A stretch of 64,000 nucleotides of DNA from Nonomuraea helvata (GCF_039535785.1 NZ_BAAAXV010000009.1:124001-188000), one strand, 5' to 3'; shown: positions 1 through 9,401, counted from the stretch's first letter. Translations and numbers: made by a program. The notes: generated by a model not told the origin, from the sequence alone.

Positions 1-3000
1 TCTGTGCCCGCCAGCCGGCGTTGTAGTTCTCGTTGACGACGAGGAAGGAGTCCTTCGGCGCGGTCACCTCGACCTCGCGTACGGACGGCGTCCAGGTGCT
101 CTGCACGGCCGCTCCCTCCACGCCGCGCGGCTTGTCGGGCAGCGCGCCTGCCACCAGGTCGTCGATGGCGAACGACTCCCAGCCCGCGACCCGCACCCGG
201 TTGTCGCCGGCCTTGAGCCTGGCCTTCGAGCACCCGAAGATCTGCACGGGCCGCTGCTCCAGCAGGTCGGCCTGAGTACCGGCGACCTTGGTCTGGATGA
301 CCTGCCCGTTCACCTCGATCCTGGGGCCTGAGCCGCAGGTGAGCCTGAGCGGGACGCCGGCGAGCCTGCCCACGGGAGCGACGCCGGGCACCACGATCTC
401 GGTCACCTGCAGCCGCTTCGAGATCGGCGTGAAGCGGAGCTGGAGCCGCGAGGTGGACAGCGGCTTGAACGTCAGGAGGCCGCGCGGATCGACCCGTCCC
501 GCGCGGACGGCGCCGCGATCGCCGGTCACGACCACGTCGAGCGCCTGCTTGTCGCCTCCGGGGCGGCCGATCCGGATCTGGGAGATCATCCGCCTGCCCT
601 TCCAGGCGATGGCGAGCGCGGGCTGGGCGTCGTCGGTGGCGGGGATCCAGGTGGTGCTCGCGTCCCCGTCGAACGCCGACCGGGGCGAGACCACCGCGTC
701 CAAGGTGAGCTGGGACGAGCCGGTCACGCTGGTCAGGTCCGCGCTGATGCGCGTGAACCGGTCGGCGAGCACCGGATCCTTCAGCACGGCCGATCCCCGC
801 ACGTTCACGGTCGCGGCGGACTCGGCGGTGAAGGTCCGGTCGAACCCGGTCTCCTCCCCCGGCTTGGCCAGCGCCGTCGCGTTGCAGATCCACCGGTACT
901 GGTTGCGCATGCAGGCGGGCCGCTCGTCGAGCCCCCGGTCCATGACGAACACGTCGCCGCCCTTTCCCGGCAGCCTGATCGTGCGCTCCGGCGTGACGCC
1001 GCGGATGGACAGCTCGACGATGCCGACCCGCTGCCCGTAGCTCCACTCGCCGGTAACCGTCTGCAGCACTTTGACCCGCACCCAGCTCGTGGGCCCGTCG
1101 GGGACGCGCAGCCGCTGCGGCTCCGTGATCCGCCGCACGTCCTGCGCCAGGCTCCCCGACTCGGTCTCCACGGCCACCCGCTTGATCGCCTGACCGAGCA
1201 GCAGGTCGGGGGCGAGCATCACCTGCACGTACGGGATCCGCATCCGGTTGGGCAGGTCCACGCGGAGCCATTCGCCCTCGGCGGGCTTCGAGCCGTCGCT
1301 CTCCCAGCCGGTCTGACCGTTGCCGTCCACGGCCGCCCACGGGCCCCGTCCCGTCGTGCTGATCCCGGCGATCGCGTACGGGTCGGCGACCGAGGAGGAG
1401 GCCGTCACGCCTGCGATGCCGTCGTACTCGGCGGTGGCGGAGTCGTCCAGCCAGCCCTTCTCCAGCAGGTCCAGCGCCCTGACGCCGGAGAAGTCCGCCT
1501 TGCTGTCGGCCGTCAGCGTGGGCGACCAGTTCGACCTGATCTCACCGAACGAGCGCTCGCGCAGCCGCAGCGCGTCGCTGACCACGGTCGGCGCCTCCCG
1601 CTTGCCCGCGTCGCCGTTCACCAGCACCGGGCCGTCGCCGAGCAGGCCGAGGTCGCCCATCGCGAGCAGCGAGTCCGGCCCGCCGCGCACGGCGAGCGCG
1701 TCGGCGACCGGCTGCACCGAGACCAGATCCGAGCTGCCCGTCACCTCGTACAGGTCCAGCGCCGGGAACGGCGCGTCCAGCGACTCCACGGCGTCGTCGG
1801 TCTCCTTGTCGCCGACGAGCTCGCCGAACGAGCGCAGCCGCTTGACGCCGGGCGATTCGCGCAGTGCCTCGAAGATCCGCCCGGGCCAGGCGCCCTGGAG
1901 GTTCGCCCTGTTCAGGTCGTTCCTGACGAGCAGGTAGCGCACGCCCATCCTGCGCAGGACGGCGGTCAGCCCGGCCGAGCCATGGCCCGCGGTGAGCCGC
2001 TGGTCGATGGCGTCGAGCAGCCTGGTCAGGCCCACCGAGCCCGGCGGCGTGATCTGCCTGGTGGTCCAGCGGGCCGTGGACAGCGCCTGCATGGGCTCGT
2101 CCATCGGGCGGCCCCAGACGTACTCGCCGAACTTGGCGCCCGGCACGATCAGGACACCGTCGTCGCCGGCGTTCTCGTCGAGCCAGGCCGCCGCCTCCCG
2201 CCAGTGCGCCGGCACCTGCTTGAAGTCCCCGGGCGCGGCCAGGCCCTGGTTGAACACGGGCAGGACGAGGGCCGCGAACGCCACCGCCGACACCGTACGC
2301 AGGGGCAGCCTGGCCCTCACGAGCAGATGAGCGAGCCCGAAGGAGAGCGCGAGGCGTACCAGCGGGTCGAACTTCCGCAGGTTGCGCAGCGGCGCGAGCG
2401 GGCCGTCGAGCAGCCAGCGCACCGGCTCGGCCACGACCGGCTCCAGGACGCTGATGTGCCCGGCGACCAGCGCCGTCACGCCGACCAGGAACAGCGCCAC
2501 CACGAACCCCCTGGCGGGCAGGTCCCGGCGGGACAGCCCGGCCAGGCCGAGCGCCGCCAGCACGCCGGTGACCACGACCATGGCCGCGGAGGTGGCGATC
2601 GCGAAGCCCGGCGGCTGGTCGAAGACGCCGTTGACCGGCAGGTAGCGCACCCAGTCGGAGGCGCCGCGCAGGACGTTCGTGAGCGAGGTGACCTGGGTGG
2701 TGGTCTCGGAGGTCTCGGTGTACGGCAGGAACGAGAACGCGTACCGGCCGACGAGCAGCAGCGGCAGCGTCCAGAACAGGGTGGCGACCGACACGGCCCC
2801 CGTCCACCAGGCGAGCAGCCGCCAGCGCGGCACCGGGCGCGGTCTGGTGAGGATGTAGACGACCGGGGCGACGAGCACGGCCAGCACGGCGACCGCGTTC
2901 ACGCCGCCGCACAGCGCCACGGCCAGCGCCGACCTGACGGCCCCACGGGCCCGCTGGCCCGTCTCCGAGGCGGTCAGCAGCGGGATCAGGATCCACGGCA

Positions 3001-3820
3001 GCATCGCGGCGGGCAGCCACTCGATCGAGATCTCGCCGAGGATGGACAGCGTCCGCGGGGCCAGCGCGTACGCCAGCGCGCCCACGATGCGGGTGCCTTC
3101 GGCGCCGATGCCGAGCTGCCTGCTCAGCCGCTCCACGCCCAGGAACGCCACGCACATCAGCAGCGTCAGCCAGAGCCGCTGCGTCACCCACGGCGTCACG
3201 CCGGCCAGGTCGCCCAGGGCGAAGAACGGGCCCATCGGGAAGATGTAGCCGGCGACCTGGTTCTGGAGCTGGCCGAAGTGCTGGATGTCCCACAGGTGGG
3301 AGGCGCGCTCCAGCCAGCCGAGCGGGTTGAGCGCGAGGTCCATCTTGGTGTCGGAGATCAGGTTGCCCGGTTTGGTGGTGAACGCCAGCACGGCGAAGCC
3401 GAGGCAGCACACCACCAGCCACCACCGCCGCCGCACCCGCTCACTGACCGGCTCCCGGGCCGCGGCACGCCCACCCTTCTCACCGGTGGAGGACGGCGGC
3501 GTCGCACCCCCATCGGCAGGCGGCCACATTTTCGGGTCCCTGCCAACGGGCGCGTCGGGCGCTGCCGACGTGCTGGCGGGCGCGCCAGGCAGAGGCGGCG
3601 CGGCGGCGGACGCGCCAGGCACAGGCGGCGCGGTCCCGGGCGCGCCGAGCACAGGTGGCATGGTGGCGGGCGTGTCGGGTGTCGGCGGCGTCGTGTCGGG
3701 GGCCGGTGGCGCGGGTTTCGGGCGGCCGGTGCCTGGGCGTCCGGCCACCAGGCGGTCGGTGGCCGGTTGCTTGGCAGAGCGTCCGGCCACGATCCGGTCG
3801 ATCGGCGGCTTGCGCGTCAC
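1..3820 (-). CDS. aftD: AftD-like alpha-(1->3)-arabinofuranosyltransferase, 3' end outside window
   Basis: Membrane GT-C glycosyltransferase of the AftD/DUF3367 type, which in mycobacteria adds alpha-1,3-arabinofuranose branches to cell-wall arabinan using a polyprenyl-phosphate donor. About 1273 codons are visible and the reading frame is still open at base 1. The GTG at 3820 overlaps the upstream GT4 stop by 4 bases (GTGA). Order of parts: a Pro/Ala-rich cytoplasmic extension of about 125 residues (VPGA, LGAP-type repeats), then many membrane segments beginning near RRRWWLVV, then a large extracytoplasmic part with two discoidin-like (F5/8 type C) modules around residues 825 and 1043 (AAVDGNGQTGWES; AFDGDASTTW). 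The last residues before the edge (ENYNAGW) fit an AftD C-terminal region. The family call is good; the exact acceptor glycan in a probably mycolate-free actinomycete is unknown. Confidence 0.85.
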   Translation of the reverse strand, partial: MTRKPPIDRIVAGRSAKQPATDRLVAGRPGTGRPKPAPPAPDTTPPTPDTPATMPPVLGAPGTAPPVPGASAAAPPLPGAPASTSAAPDAPVGRDPKMWPPADGGATPPSSTGEKGGRAAAREPVSERVRRRWWLVVCCLGFAVLAFTTKPGNLISDTKMDLALNPLGWLERASHLWDIQHFGQLQNQVAGYIFPMGPFFALGDLAGVTPWVTQRLWLTLLMCVAFLGVERLSRQLGIGAEGTRIVGALAYALAPRTLSILGEISIEWLPAAMLPWILIPLLTASETGQRARGAVRSALAVALCGGVNAVAVLAVLVAPVVYILTRPRPVPRWRLLAWWTGAVSVATLFWTLPLLLVGRYAFSFLPYTETSETTTQVTSLTNVLRGASDWVRYLPVNGVFDQPPGFAIATSAAMVVVTGVLAALGLAGLSRRDLPARGFVVALFLVGVTALVAGHISVLEPVVAEPVRWLLDGPLAPLRNLRKFDPLVRLALSFGLAHLLVRARLPLRTVSAVAFAALVLPVFNQGLAAPGDFKQVPAHWREAAAWLDENAGDDGVLIVPGAKFGEYVWGRPMDEPMQALSTARWTTRQITPPGSVGLTRLLDAIDQRLTAGHGSAGLTAVLRRMGVRYLLVRNDLNRANLQGAWPGRIFEALRESPGVKRLRSFGELVGDKETDDAVESLDAPFPALDLYEVTGSSDLVSVQPVADALAVRGGPDSLLAMGDLGLLGDGPVLVNGDAGKREAPTVVSDALRLRERSFGEIRSNWSPTLTADSKADFSGVRALDLLEKGWLDDSATAEYDGIAGVTASSSVADPYAIAGISTTGRGPWAAVDGNGQTGWESDGSKPAEGEWLRVDLPNRMRIPYVQVMLAPDLLLGQAIKRVAVETESGSLAQDVRRITEPQRLRVPDGPTSWVRVKVLQTVTGEWSYGQRVGIVELSIRGVTPERTIRLPGKGGDVFVMDRGLDERPACMRNQYRWICNATALAKPGEETGFDRTFTAESAATVNVRGSAVLKDPVLADRFTRISADLTSVTGSSQLTLDAVVSPRSAFDGDASTTWIPATDDAQPALAIAWKGRRMISQIRIGRPGGDKQALDVVVTGDRGAVRAGRVDPRGLLTFKPLSTSRLQLRFTPISKRLQVTEIVVPGVAPVGRLAGVPLRLTCGSGPRIEVNGQVIQTKVAGTQADLLEQRPVQIFGCSKARLKAGDNRVRVAGWESFAIDDLVAGALPDKPRGVEGAAVQSTWTPSVREVEVTAPKDSFLVVNENYNAGWRAQ

Positions 3821-4911
3821 CACGCCTCCCAGCCCGGCTCGACGTCCTGGCCCAGCATCAGCGCTGTGAGGCGCTGCGCGCTGCGGTCCCAGGAGAAGCG
3901 GTCAGCCCATGCCCGACATTTCACGGCATAAGTCTGGTCCAGCTCAGTGAGTGCCGCGGCTACGCCCTTGGCCAGCTCCGTGCCCTCGGGCAGCAACCAC
4001 CCCGTCTCCCCATGCCGTACGGCATCACGGAGCCCGTCCACGTCGAACGCGACGGTCGGCACCCCCAGCGCGGCCGACTCGAGCACGCTCAGTCCCCATC
4101 CCTCACCCTGCGAGGCGCTCACGTGCACCCATGCCCGCTCGACCACCCGCGCCTTCTCCTCCTCCGGCAGGTAGCCGTGCAGCGTGACGCCCTCAGGCAG
4201 GCGGGCGCGCAGCCGCTCCTCCTCGGGACCGCGGCCGATGATGTCCACGGCCAGGTCCGGCCAGCGCTCCCTGAGCTCGGCCACGGCGTCGAGCAGGAGG
4301 TGAACGCGTTTGTGCGCGACGAGCCGCCCCAGGCAGACGAGCCGCGGCGCCGGGCTCTTCACGACATCACCGGGCCGGGCGATGCTCACCCCGTTCGGCA
4401 CGATGTGCACAGGACCGTCCCACCCGAGCCGCTCCCGCATGGCCCGCACCGTGGACGGCGACACGGCCACGCTCGCATGCCGCCGGTAGGTCCACCGGGC
4501 CGCCGGCCCCTCCAGGAAGCGCCCGAACGCCGCCAGCCACCGCGGCAGGTGCAGGCCGAACTGCCGATCGTGCACGTGGTGCACGACGCAGAGCACCCTG
4601 GTACGCCGCCGCACGACCCACGGGGTGAAGAACGGGATCCCGTTCTGGCAGTCGAGCACCACGTCGAAGCGGCCGCGCCGGAGCAGCAGCCAGCAGAGCA
4701 CCAGCGGATAGACGGTGAACACCCCGCCCATCCGCACGATGCGCACCCCGTCGACGGACTCCCCCCGGCCCTGGCCCGGCGCTCGCGCGGTGACGAAGCA
4801 CACCTGATGGCCCGCGCCCACGAATCGGCGGGCCATCTCCCAGGCGAACGTCTCAGCACCGCCTGCCAGGGGATGCCAGGGGTCACGCCAGTTGACGACA
4901 GCGATCTTCAC
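3817..4911 (-). CDS. GT4-family glycosyltransferase
   Basis: Cytosolic GT-B glycosyltransferase of 364 residues, family GT4. The N-terminal domain starts MKIAVVNWRDPWHPLAGGAE, the classic acceptor-side Gly-rich loop. The C-terminal donor domain has LGRLVAHKRVHLLLDA and the E-x7-E signature in GEGWGLSVLESA. The GTG at 4911 overlaps the stop of the upstream GT2 gene by 4 bases, and its own stop overlaps the aftD start by 4 bases, so the three are translationally coupled. A longer open frame continues upstream but that part is GT2 read out of frame. It probably transfers a sugar to a lipid- or polymer-linked acceptor in the same envelope pathway; the sugar cannot be told from sequence. Confidence 0.88.
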   Translation of the reverse strand: MKIAVVNWRDPWHPLAGGAETFAWEMARRFVGAGHQVCFVTARAPGQGRGESVDGVRIVRMGGVFTVYPLVLCWLLLRRGRFDVVLDCQNGIPFFTPWVVRRRTRVLCVVHHVHDRQFGLHLPRWLAAFGRFLEGPAARWTYRRHASVAVSPSTVRAMRERLGWDGPVHIVPNGVSIARPGDVVKSPAPRLVCLGRLVAHKRVHLLLDAVAELRERWPDLAVDIIGRGPEEERLRARLPEGVTLHGYLPEEEKARVVERAWVHVSASQGEGWGLSVLESAALGVPTVAFDVDGLRDAVRHGETGWLLPEGTELAKGVAAALTELDQTYAVKCRAWADRFSWDRSAQRLTALMLGQDVEPGWEAW

Positions 4912-5711
4912 GGATATCCGACGGGGTCGAGCGGCGGCTCCCAGGCCGGGTCGGCGGCGGCGCGCGGCCGAGCGCGCAGCCGCAGCCAGATCCTCCCGAG
5001 CTCCATCACGATGCCGAACGTGTGCCGGGCCGGTGAGAAGCGCGAGCCCGGCATGTCGTGCCAGCGCACGGGGATCTCCTTCACCGCCGCCCCCTGCCCG
5101 ACGCAGCGCGCGAGCAGCTCGACGTCGAAGGCGAAGCCGGAGGTACGGAGCAGGACGGCGATCTCGCGGGCCAGCACCCCGTCGAAGAACTTGAACCCGC
5201 ACTGGGTGTCGCTCACCCCGCGCACCAGCACGCCGGCCAGCGCGCGGAACGCGAAGGCGCCCAGCTCGCGGACCTTGCTGTGGCGGTTCTCGACGTGGGA
5301 GTCCAGGTGCGCCCTCGACCCGACCACCACCCGCTCTCCGGACAGCAACTGCCCGAAGGCGATGTCGATGGCGTCGAGGTCGGTGGCCATGTCGGCATCG
5401 ACGAACCCGACGAACGGGGCGCCGGTGTCGAGCAGTCCGGTACGTACGGCGGCCCCCTTGCCGGGAGCCGGACACCGGATCAGCCGGACCGCCACAGGTC
5501 CACGCGGCCAGTTTCTGACGATCTCGGCCGTGCGGTCCGTGCTGTTGTTGTCGACCACGATGACGGCGGTCGGGAACGGCATGCGGGCAAGCTTCGCGCA
5601 CAGCTGCAGGAGGCCCCCGGGAAGTCGTCGTTCCTCGTTGTAGGCGGGAATGACGATCTCAAGCAGTGGTGGTCGGCTCGTCCCCTCGTCCCCATGTGGA
5701 GAGGGCGGCAT
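4908..5711 (-). CDS. GT2-family glycosyltransferase, polyprenyl-phosphate sugar synthase-like
   Basis: A 267-residue GT-A enzyme of family GT2, resembling dolichol/polyprenyl-phosphate mannosyl or glucosyl transferases (EIVIPAYNEERRL at the start, VDADMATDLDAI as the DXD metal site, and the DTQCGFKFF signature). Such enzymes make the polyprenyl-phosphate-sugar donors used by GT-C transferases such as AftD, which fits the operon. I chose the ATG at 5711 (MPPSPHGDEG) because the open frame upstream overlaps the DUF2613 gene and reads as low-complexity Arg/His. It ends in a GTGA overlap with the GT4 gene. No C-terminal membrane anchor is seen. Confidence 0.85.
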   Translation of the reverse strand: MPPSPHGDEGTSRPPLLEIVIPAYNEERRLPGGLLQLCAKLARMPFPTAVIVVDNNSTDRTAEIVRNWPRGPVAVRLIRCPAPGKGAAVRTGLLDTGAPFVGFVDADMATDLDAIDIAFGQLLSGERVVVGSRAHLDSHVENRHSKVRELGAFAFRALAGVLVRGVSDTQCGFKFFDGVLAREIAVLLRTSGFAFDVELLARCVGQGAAVKEIPVRWHDMPGSRFSPARHTFGIVMELGRIWLRLRARPRAAADPAWEPPLDPVGYP

Positions 5712-5722
5712 GTCGGCTCGGG

Positions 5723-5857
5723 TTACCGGTCGCCGTAGAAGTAGAGAGGCTGGTTGACCGGCGTGGCCGTGGCGCCGGTGAGAGAGACCGTGGTGACCGT
5801 CGCCACGAGCGCCGCCACGGCGACGCCGATGATCGCTGCTAAGAGGATCTTTATCAC
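5723..5857 (-). CDS. DUF2613-like single-span micro-protein
   Basis: A 44-residue protein starting GTG (VIKILLAAIIGVAVAAL) with a strong GAGGAGG Shine-Dalgarno 8 bases upstream. One N-terminal membrane span or signal anchor is followed by a short extracytoplasmic tail ending LYFYGDR. Size, topology and the Y-G-[ND]-R ending match the DUF2613 family, whose mycobacterial member Rv0236A lies beside aftD (Rv0236c). It is the first gene of the operon, 11 bases upstream of GT2. It is too short for usual ORF cut-offs. The role is unknown; a chaperone or anchor for the AftD machinery is a guess. Confidence 0.8.
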   Translation of the reverse strand: MIKILLAAIIGVAVAALVATVTTVSLTGATATPVNQPLYFYGDR

Positions 5858-5918
5858 GGGGGGTTCCTCCTCGAGCGGACAAATGGTGCGGGTCCGTCCC
5901 AACCTAGAACCAATTCTT

Positions 5919-5934
5919 GCTACTCGGAAGTAGC
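5919..5934. promoter_or_regulatory. 16-bp perfect palindrome between divergent-looking envelope units
   Basis: GCTACT-TTCC/CGGA-AGTAGC type dyad (arms GCTACT and AGTAGC, 4-base centre) lies 62 bases upstream of the DUF2613 start and 28 bases downstream of the 5962-7494 gene stop. It sits in an AT-richer patch, fitting an operator for a dimeric regulator of the GT/aftD operon. No regulator can be named. Confidence 0.4.
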
Positions 5935-5961
5935 TCTGCGAAATCTTTATAAATCCCCTGA

Positions 5962-7494
5962 TCAGGACACGTGTCGGGACGGCATGGGACCGTCGAACCG
6001 GTAGAGCCGCAGGTCACCCGTACCGACCAGCACTCTTGCGCTCCTTAGCCATACGCCGAACCGCTGCCGCTCTTCAACTGTCCCCGCGTTGACTATCACG
6101 TAGCGAAATCCCGCCGCGGGAAGATCGGGCGAGGGCCCTTCTAGTACGTGTTCTACCGCCTGGGCGCGCGAGTCCTCGCTCTTCACGACCATGTCACCCA
6201 CCCGTACGACGTCGTTGGAGACCACCCGCCGCCCCGGCACGGCGAAGAAACGCTGCGCGGGATCCAGCACAGCGCGCCCCCCGTTCCACGGGAACCGCCG
6301 GTAGGACTCGAACGGCAGCACCAGCACGTCCCCCGGCTCCCGATCGCGCCGGATCACCTCACGCGCGGCGGTCCAGCTCTCCGGATAGGAGACGGCCCCC
6401 AGCGTCCCGAGCGACCCCCAGGCCATGGTGGGCAGCACGGCCACCGGCACCAGCGCCATCGCGACGACCCACACCCGCTCGCGCGCGACCGACTCGACGA
6501 GCAGCCCGAGCCCCAGAGCCGCCACCAGCGCCAGCGGCGCCACGAACTGCTGGGCGTCCCTGAACACCGCGAACCCGCCCCACACCCCCACCAGCCACGC
6601 GAACGCCTCCCGCCCCGGCCCGGTGACGCCCGCGCACGCGATGCCCAGCCCGGCCAGGGCCGCCACGGCCAGCCCCTTCTTGTACGGCACGTCTCCCCGC
6701 AGGAAGAACACGATCCCGGCCAGCGTGAGCAGCAGCCTGGCCGCCGCCCCGACGAAGGCGCCGTAACCAGGAGGAACCGCGTACGCGTTCCAGATCCCGC
6801 CCAACGACAGCAGGCTCCCCACCGCGCCGAACGGCGTGTCGGCCCTGGCCGCGAACGCGTACACACCGACCGGGTCGCCGGCGATCCCCTCGGGCCGCAG
6901 CGCGGTGGGCACCAGCCACGGCAGGCTGAACGCCGCCAGCAGCCCCGCCACCGGCAGGACCCGCCGAGCCACCGGAAGCGCCGTGATCGCGGTGACCGTC
7001 ATCGCCGCGAACCCACCGACCGCCGCGGGCAGCATGGCCACCGCCACCCGCCGCCCCGTCCACGCGGCCCGCACCACCCACGGCAGCCCGGCGTACCCGA
7101 GCAGCAGCGCCCACTGCCCCATCAGCAGCCGCTCGGCCACGTACGGATTCCACACGTAGAACGCGCCCGCCACCAGCCGTGGCCCCAGCGACTCCGACGG
7201 CAGCAGCAGCGCGGCCCCCGAGCACCCCAGCACGAAGATCCCCAGCAGGATCGCCTTCTGCACCAGCTCGGCAGGGAGCACCAGCGACAGCGCGGTCACC
7301 ACGGCGTCGCTCGGGACGACCCGCGCGGCCCCGCCCGCCAGCCCGAACGTCCACGCCGTGAACGACGGGTCAGGCACGAACACCATGTCCTGGAGCAGCG
7401 TGAAACCCCAGCCCAACGCGGGTCCGAGCGCCAGGCAGCCGAGCGCGAGCCCGAGGAGGGCGGAGGCGTGCCCGGCTCGGGGCGTGTGCGGCAT
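5962..7494 (-). CDS. Polytopic GT-C-like membrane protein
   Basis: A 510-residue protein with roughly ten to twelve predicted hydrophobic segments, an early loop with an acidic-aromatic motif (VPDPSFTAW), a conserved-looking YVWNPYVAERLLMGQW stretch, and a C-terminal soluble part of about 130 residues (VLVLPFESYRRFPWNGGR). The layout of N-terminal membrane catalytic core and periplasmic tail, and the FYVWNPYVAERL motif, resemble actinobacterial GT-C glycosyltransferases, including the N-terminal core of AftD. It lies directly upstream of the aftD operon on the same strand. The substrate is unknown and the family assignment is by architecture only. Confidence 0.7.
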   Translation of the reverse strand: MPHTPRAGHASALLGLALGCLALGPALGWGFTLLQDMVFVPDPSFTAWTFGLAGGAARVVPSDAVVTALSLVLPAELVQKAILLGIFVLGCSGAALLLPSESLGPRLVAGAFYVWNPYVAERLLMGQWALLLGYAGLPWVVRAAWTGRRVAVAMLPAAVGGFAAMTVTAITALPVARRVLPVAGLLAAFSLPWLVPTALRPEGIAGDPVGVYAFAARADTPFGAVGSLLSLGGIWNAYAVPPGYGAFVGAAARLLLTLAGIVFFLRGDVPYKKGLAVAALAGLGIACAGVTGPGREAFAWLVGVWGGFAVFRDAQQFVAPLALVAALGLGLLVESVARERVWVVAMALVPVAVLPTMAWGSLGTLGAVSYPESWTAAREVIRRDREPGDVLVLPFESYRRFPWNGGRAVLDPAQRFFAVPGRRVVSNDVVRVGDMVVKSEDSRAQAVEHVLEGPSPDLPAAGFRYVIVNAGTVEERQRFGVWLRSARVLVGTGDLRLYRFDGPMPSRHVS

Positions 7495-7565
7495 CCCGCT
7501 ATGAGATCACAACCGTGCTACGGACATTCCACGGCCGACCCCGAAGTGGTTGAGTCGTCGCGGGG

Positions 7566-9401
7566 GTGATGTTCAGGGTGGCTACAGCGGGGGCGCGCCA
7601 GTGGTCGCGCAGCGGCGACGCCGTGCTCGCCGCAGGTCTGGTGATGGTCGCGGTCCAGCTCGTGTGGAAGTTCGAGCTGGTCAGGCGGACGTACTTCCGC
7701 CAGGACGACTTCATGTTCATCGCCAGGGGGCTGGAGAGCCCGCTGTCCTGGGACTACCTCATGCGGGTCGACTTCGGCCACCTGATGCCGGGGGCGTTCG
7801 CGATCCACTGGGCGATGGGCCGGCTCGGCGTCTACAACGACGCCCTCGCGCACGTGCTCACGATCAGCCTGCAGGCGGCGGCCGGCCTGGCGCTGCTGCG
7901 GCTGCTGCGGCTGCTGTTCGGGGCGCGTCCGGCGATCCTCGTCCCGCTCGGGTTCTACCTGCTGACGCCGATGACGATCCCGGGGCTGTCGTGGTGGGCG
8001 GTGGTGGCCGAGACGCTGCCGTTCCAGATCGCGCTGCCGATGGCGCTCGCCTCCCACGTTCACTACACCCGCACCGGGCGCTTCAGGCACGCGGTGGCGG
8101 CGGCCGGGTGGACGGTGTTCGGGATGGTGTTCTTCGTGAAGGCGCCGTTCATCCTGGTGCTGGCCTTCGTGCTCACGCTCGGGTGGCTGGGCGGGCTGCG
8201 GCTGTGGCGGGGGTGGCTGCTCTACCTGGGCGTGCTCGTCCCGTACGCGGTGCTGTTCTTCCGGCAGCTGTTCACGTCGGTGCAGCTCACGAACGACACG
8301 TTCCGGCCCATGCTGCCCAGCGCCGAGGTCGCGGCGAAGTCGGCGTGGACGCTGCTGACCGGCTCCCTCCTGCCCACGTCGCTGGGCGGCCCCTGGCGGT
8401 GGCAGCCGATCGGCGAGGACTACGCGCTGGCCGCCACGCCGCCCGCACTCGTCTGGGTGAGCCTGGCGGTCGCGGGCGTCGCCGTGGGCGTGTCCGTGAT
8501 CTGGCGGCGGCGGGCCTGGCTGGCGTGGCTGACCCTGCTGGGCTACTTCCTGCTGGCCGACGTGGTGCCGATCATGCTGGGGCGGGTCGAGCTGCTCGGT
8601 CCCGATCTGAGCGGGTTCGAGCTGCGGTACGTCTCCTCCACGGCCACGGTCGTGGCCCTGGTCATCGGGCTGGCGTTCATCCCGGTCGAGGGCGAGGAGC
8701 GGCCCTGGCGCCGCCCCGCGCTCCGGCTCAGGTGGGCGTGGGTGCCGGTGGCGGCCGTGTTCGCGGCGGGCTCGGTGTGGTCGGTCACCGCCTACGCTGA
8801 CCGACCGCTCGGCGCGAACGTCAGGAGCTACGTGGAGACCGCCAGGCAGGCGCTGGCACGCCTGCCCGCGGGCTCGGTCGTCCTGGACACCTACGTGCCC
8901 GCCAAGATCGCGTTCCCGGTCTTCTTCTATGACTACGCGCTGCAGTCCCGCGTCCTCGGCCCGACCGCGCCCCGCGAGGTCACCTGGGCCAGGAGGCTCG
9001 CCGGCCCCCTGGCCCAGCCGCTGATCTTCGACGAGCAGGGCCGGCTGCGGCCGGTGGCGATCGACGGCGTCACGATCCCGTCCGGCGCCTCCTGCACCCC
9101 GGTCGGACGGGCCGAGGTGCGCCTGCGGCTGCCCGTCCCTATCCCGGACGGCGAGCACACCGTCCAGATCACCTACCTGAACGGCGCACCGACCACCCTG
9201 GACGTGCGGCTCGGGGCGGCGCGGAGCACCGCCGTGCCCGCGGGCAGCGACCTGGGCACGACGTACGCGACGATCAGCGGCGGCGGGAGCGAGCTGGCCG
9301 TCCGCGCGGCCGGCCCCGGCTCCTGCGTCGGCGAGATCAAGATCGGCGTCCCGGTCCCGGCCGAGAACGTCGCGCCCGTCCCGCCGCAGCCCGTCCGCTA
9401 G
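7566..9401 (+). CDS. Polytopic membrane protein, GT-C/GT39-like
   Basis: A 611-residue membrane protein starting GTG-ATG (7566/7569; either is possible). Around ten membrane segments are followed by a soluble C-terminal half (from about 420) rich in beta-type sequence. The FRQDDFMF motif in the first external loop is the acidic pair typical of PMT/ArnT-like GT-C enzymes. It is divergent from the 5962-7494 gene across 71 bases and both may share a regulatory region. It ends tail-to-tail with the acyl-CoA dehydrogenase through a shared CTAG. The substrate is unknown. Confidence 0.7.
   Translation: MMFRVATAGARQWSRSGDAVLAAGLVMVAVQLVWKFELVRRTYFRQDDFMFIARGLESPLSWDYLMRVDFGHLMPGAFAIHWAMGRLGVYNDALAHVLTISLQAAAGLALLRLLRLLFGARPAILVPLGFYLLTPMTIPGLSWWAVVAETLPFQIALPMALASHVHYTRTGRFRHAVAAAGWTVFGMVFFVKAPFILVLAFVLTLGWLGGLRLWRGWLLYLGVLVPYAVLFFRQLFTSVQLTNDTFRPMLPSAEVAAKSAWTLLTGSLLPTSLGGPWRWQPIGEDYALAATPPALVWVSLAVAGVAVGVSVIWRRRAWLAWLTLLGYFLLADVVPIMLGRVELLGPDLSGFELRYVSSTATVVALVIGLAFIPVEGEERPWRRPALRLRWAWVPVAAVFAAGSVWSVTAYADRPLGANVRSYVETARQALARLPAGSVVLDTYVPAKIAFPVFFYDYALQSRVLGPTAPREVTWARRLAGPLAQPLIFDEQGRLRPVAIDGVTIPSGASCTPVGRAEVRLRLPVPIPDGEHTVQITYLNGAPTTLDVRLGAARSTAVPAGSDLGTTYATISGGGSELAVRAAGPGSCVGEIKIGVPVPAENVAPVPPQPVR

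Noticed and set aside
1542..3931. Long open frames on both strands (627 and 649 codons)
   Set aside because: They are Arg/Gly/Ala/His-rich shadows of aftD in other frames; the aftD frame reads as a coherent membrane protein.
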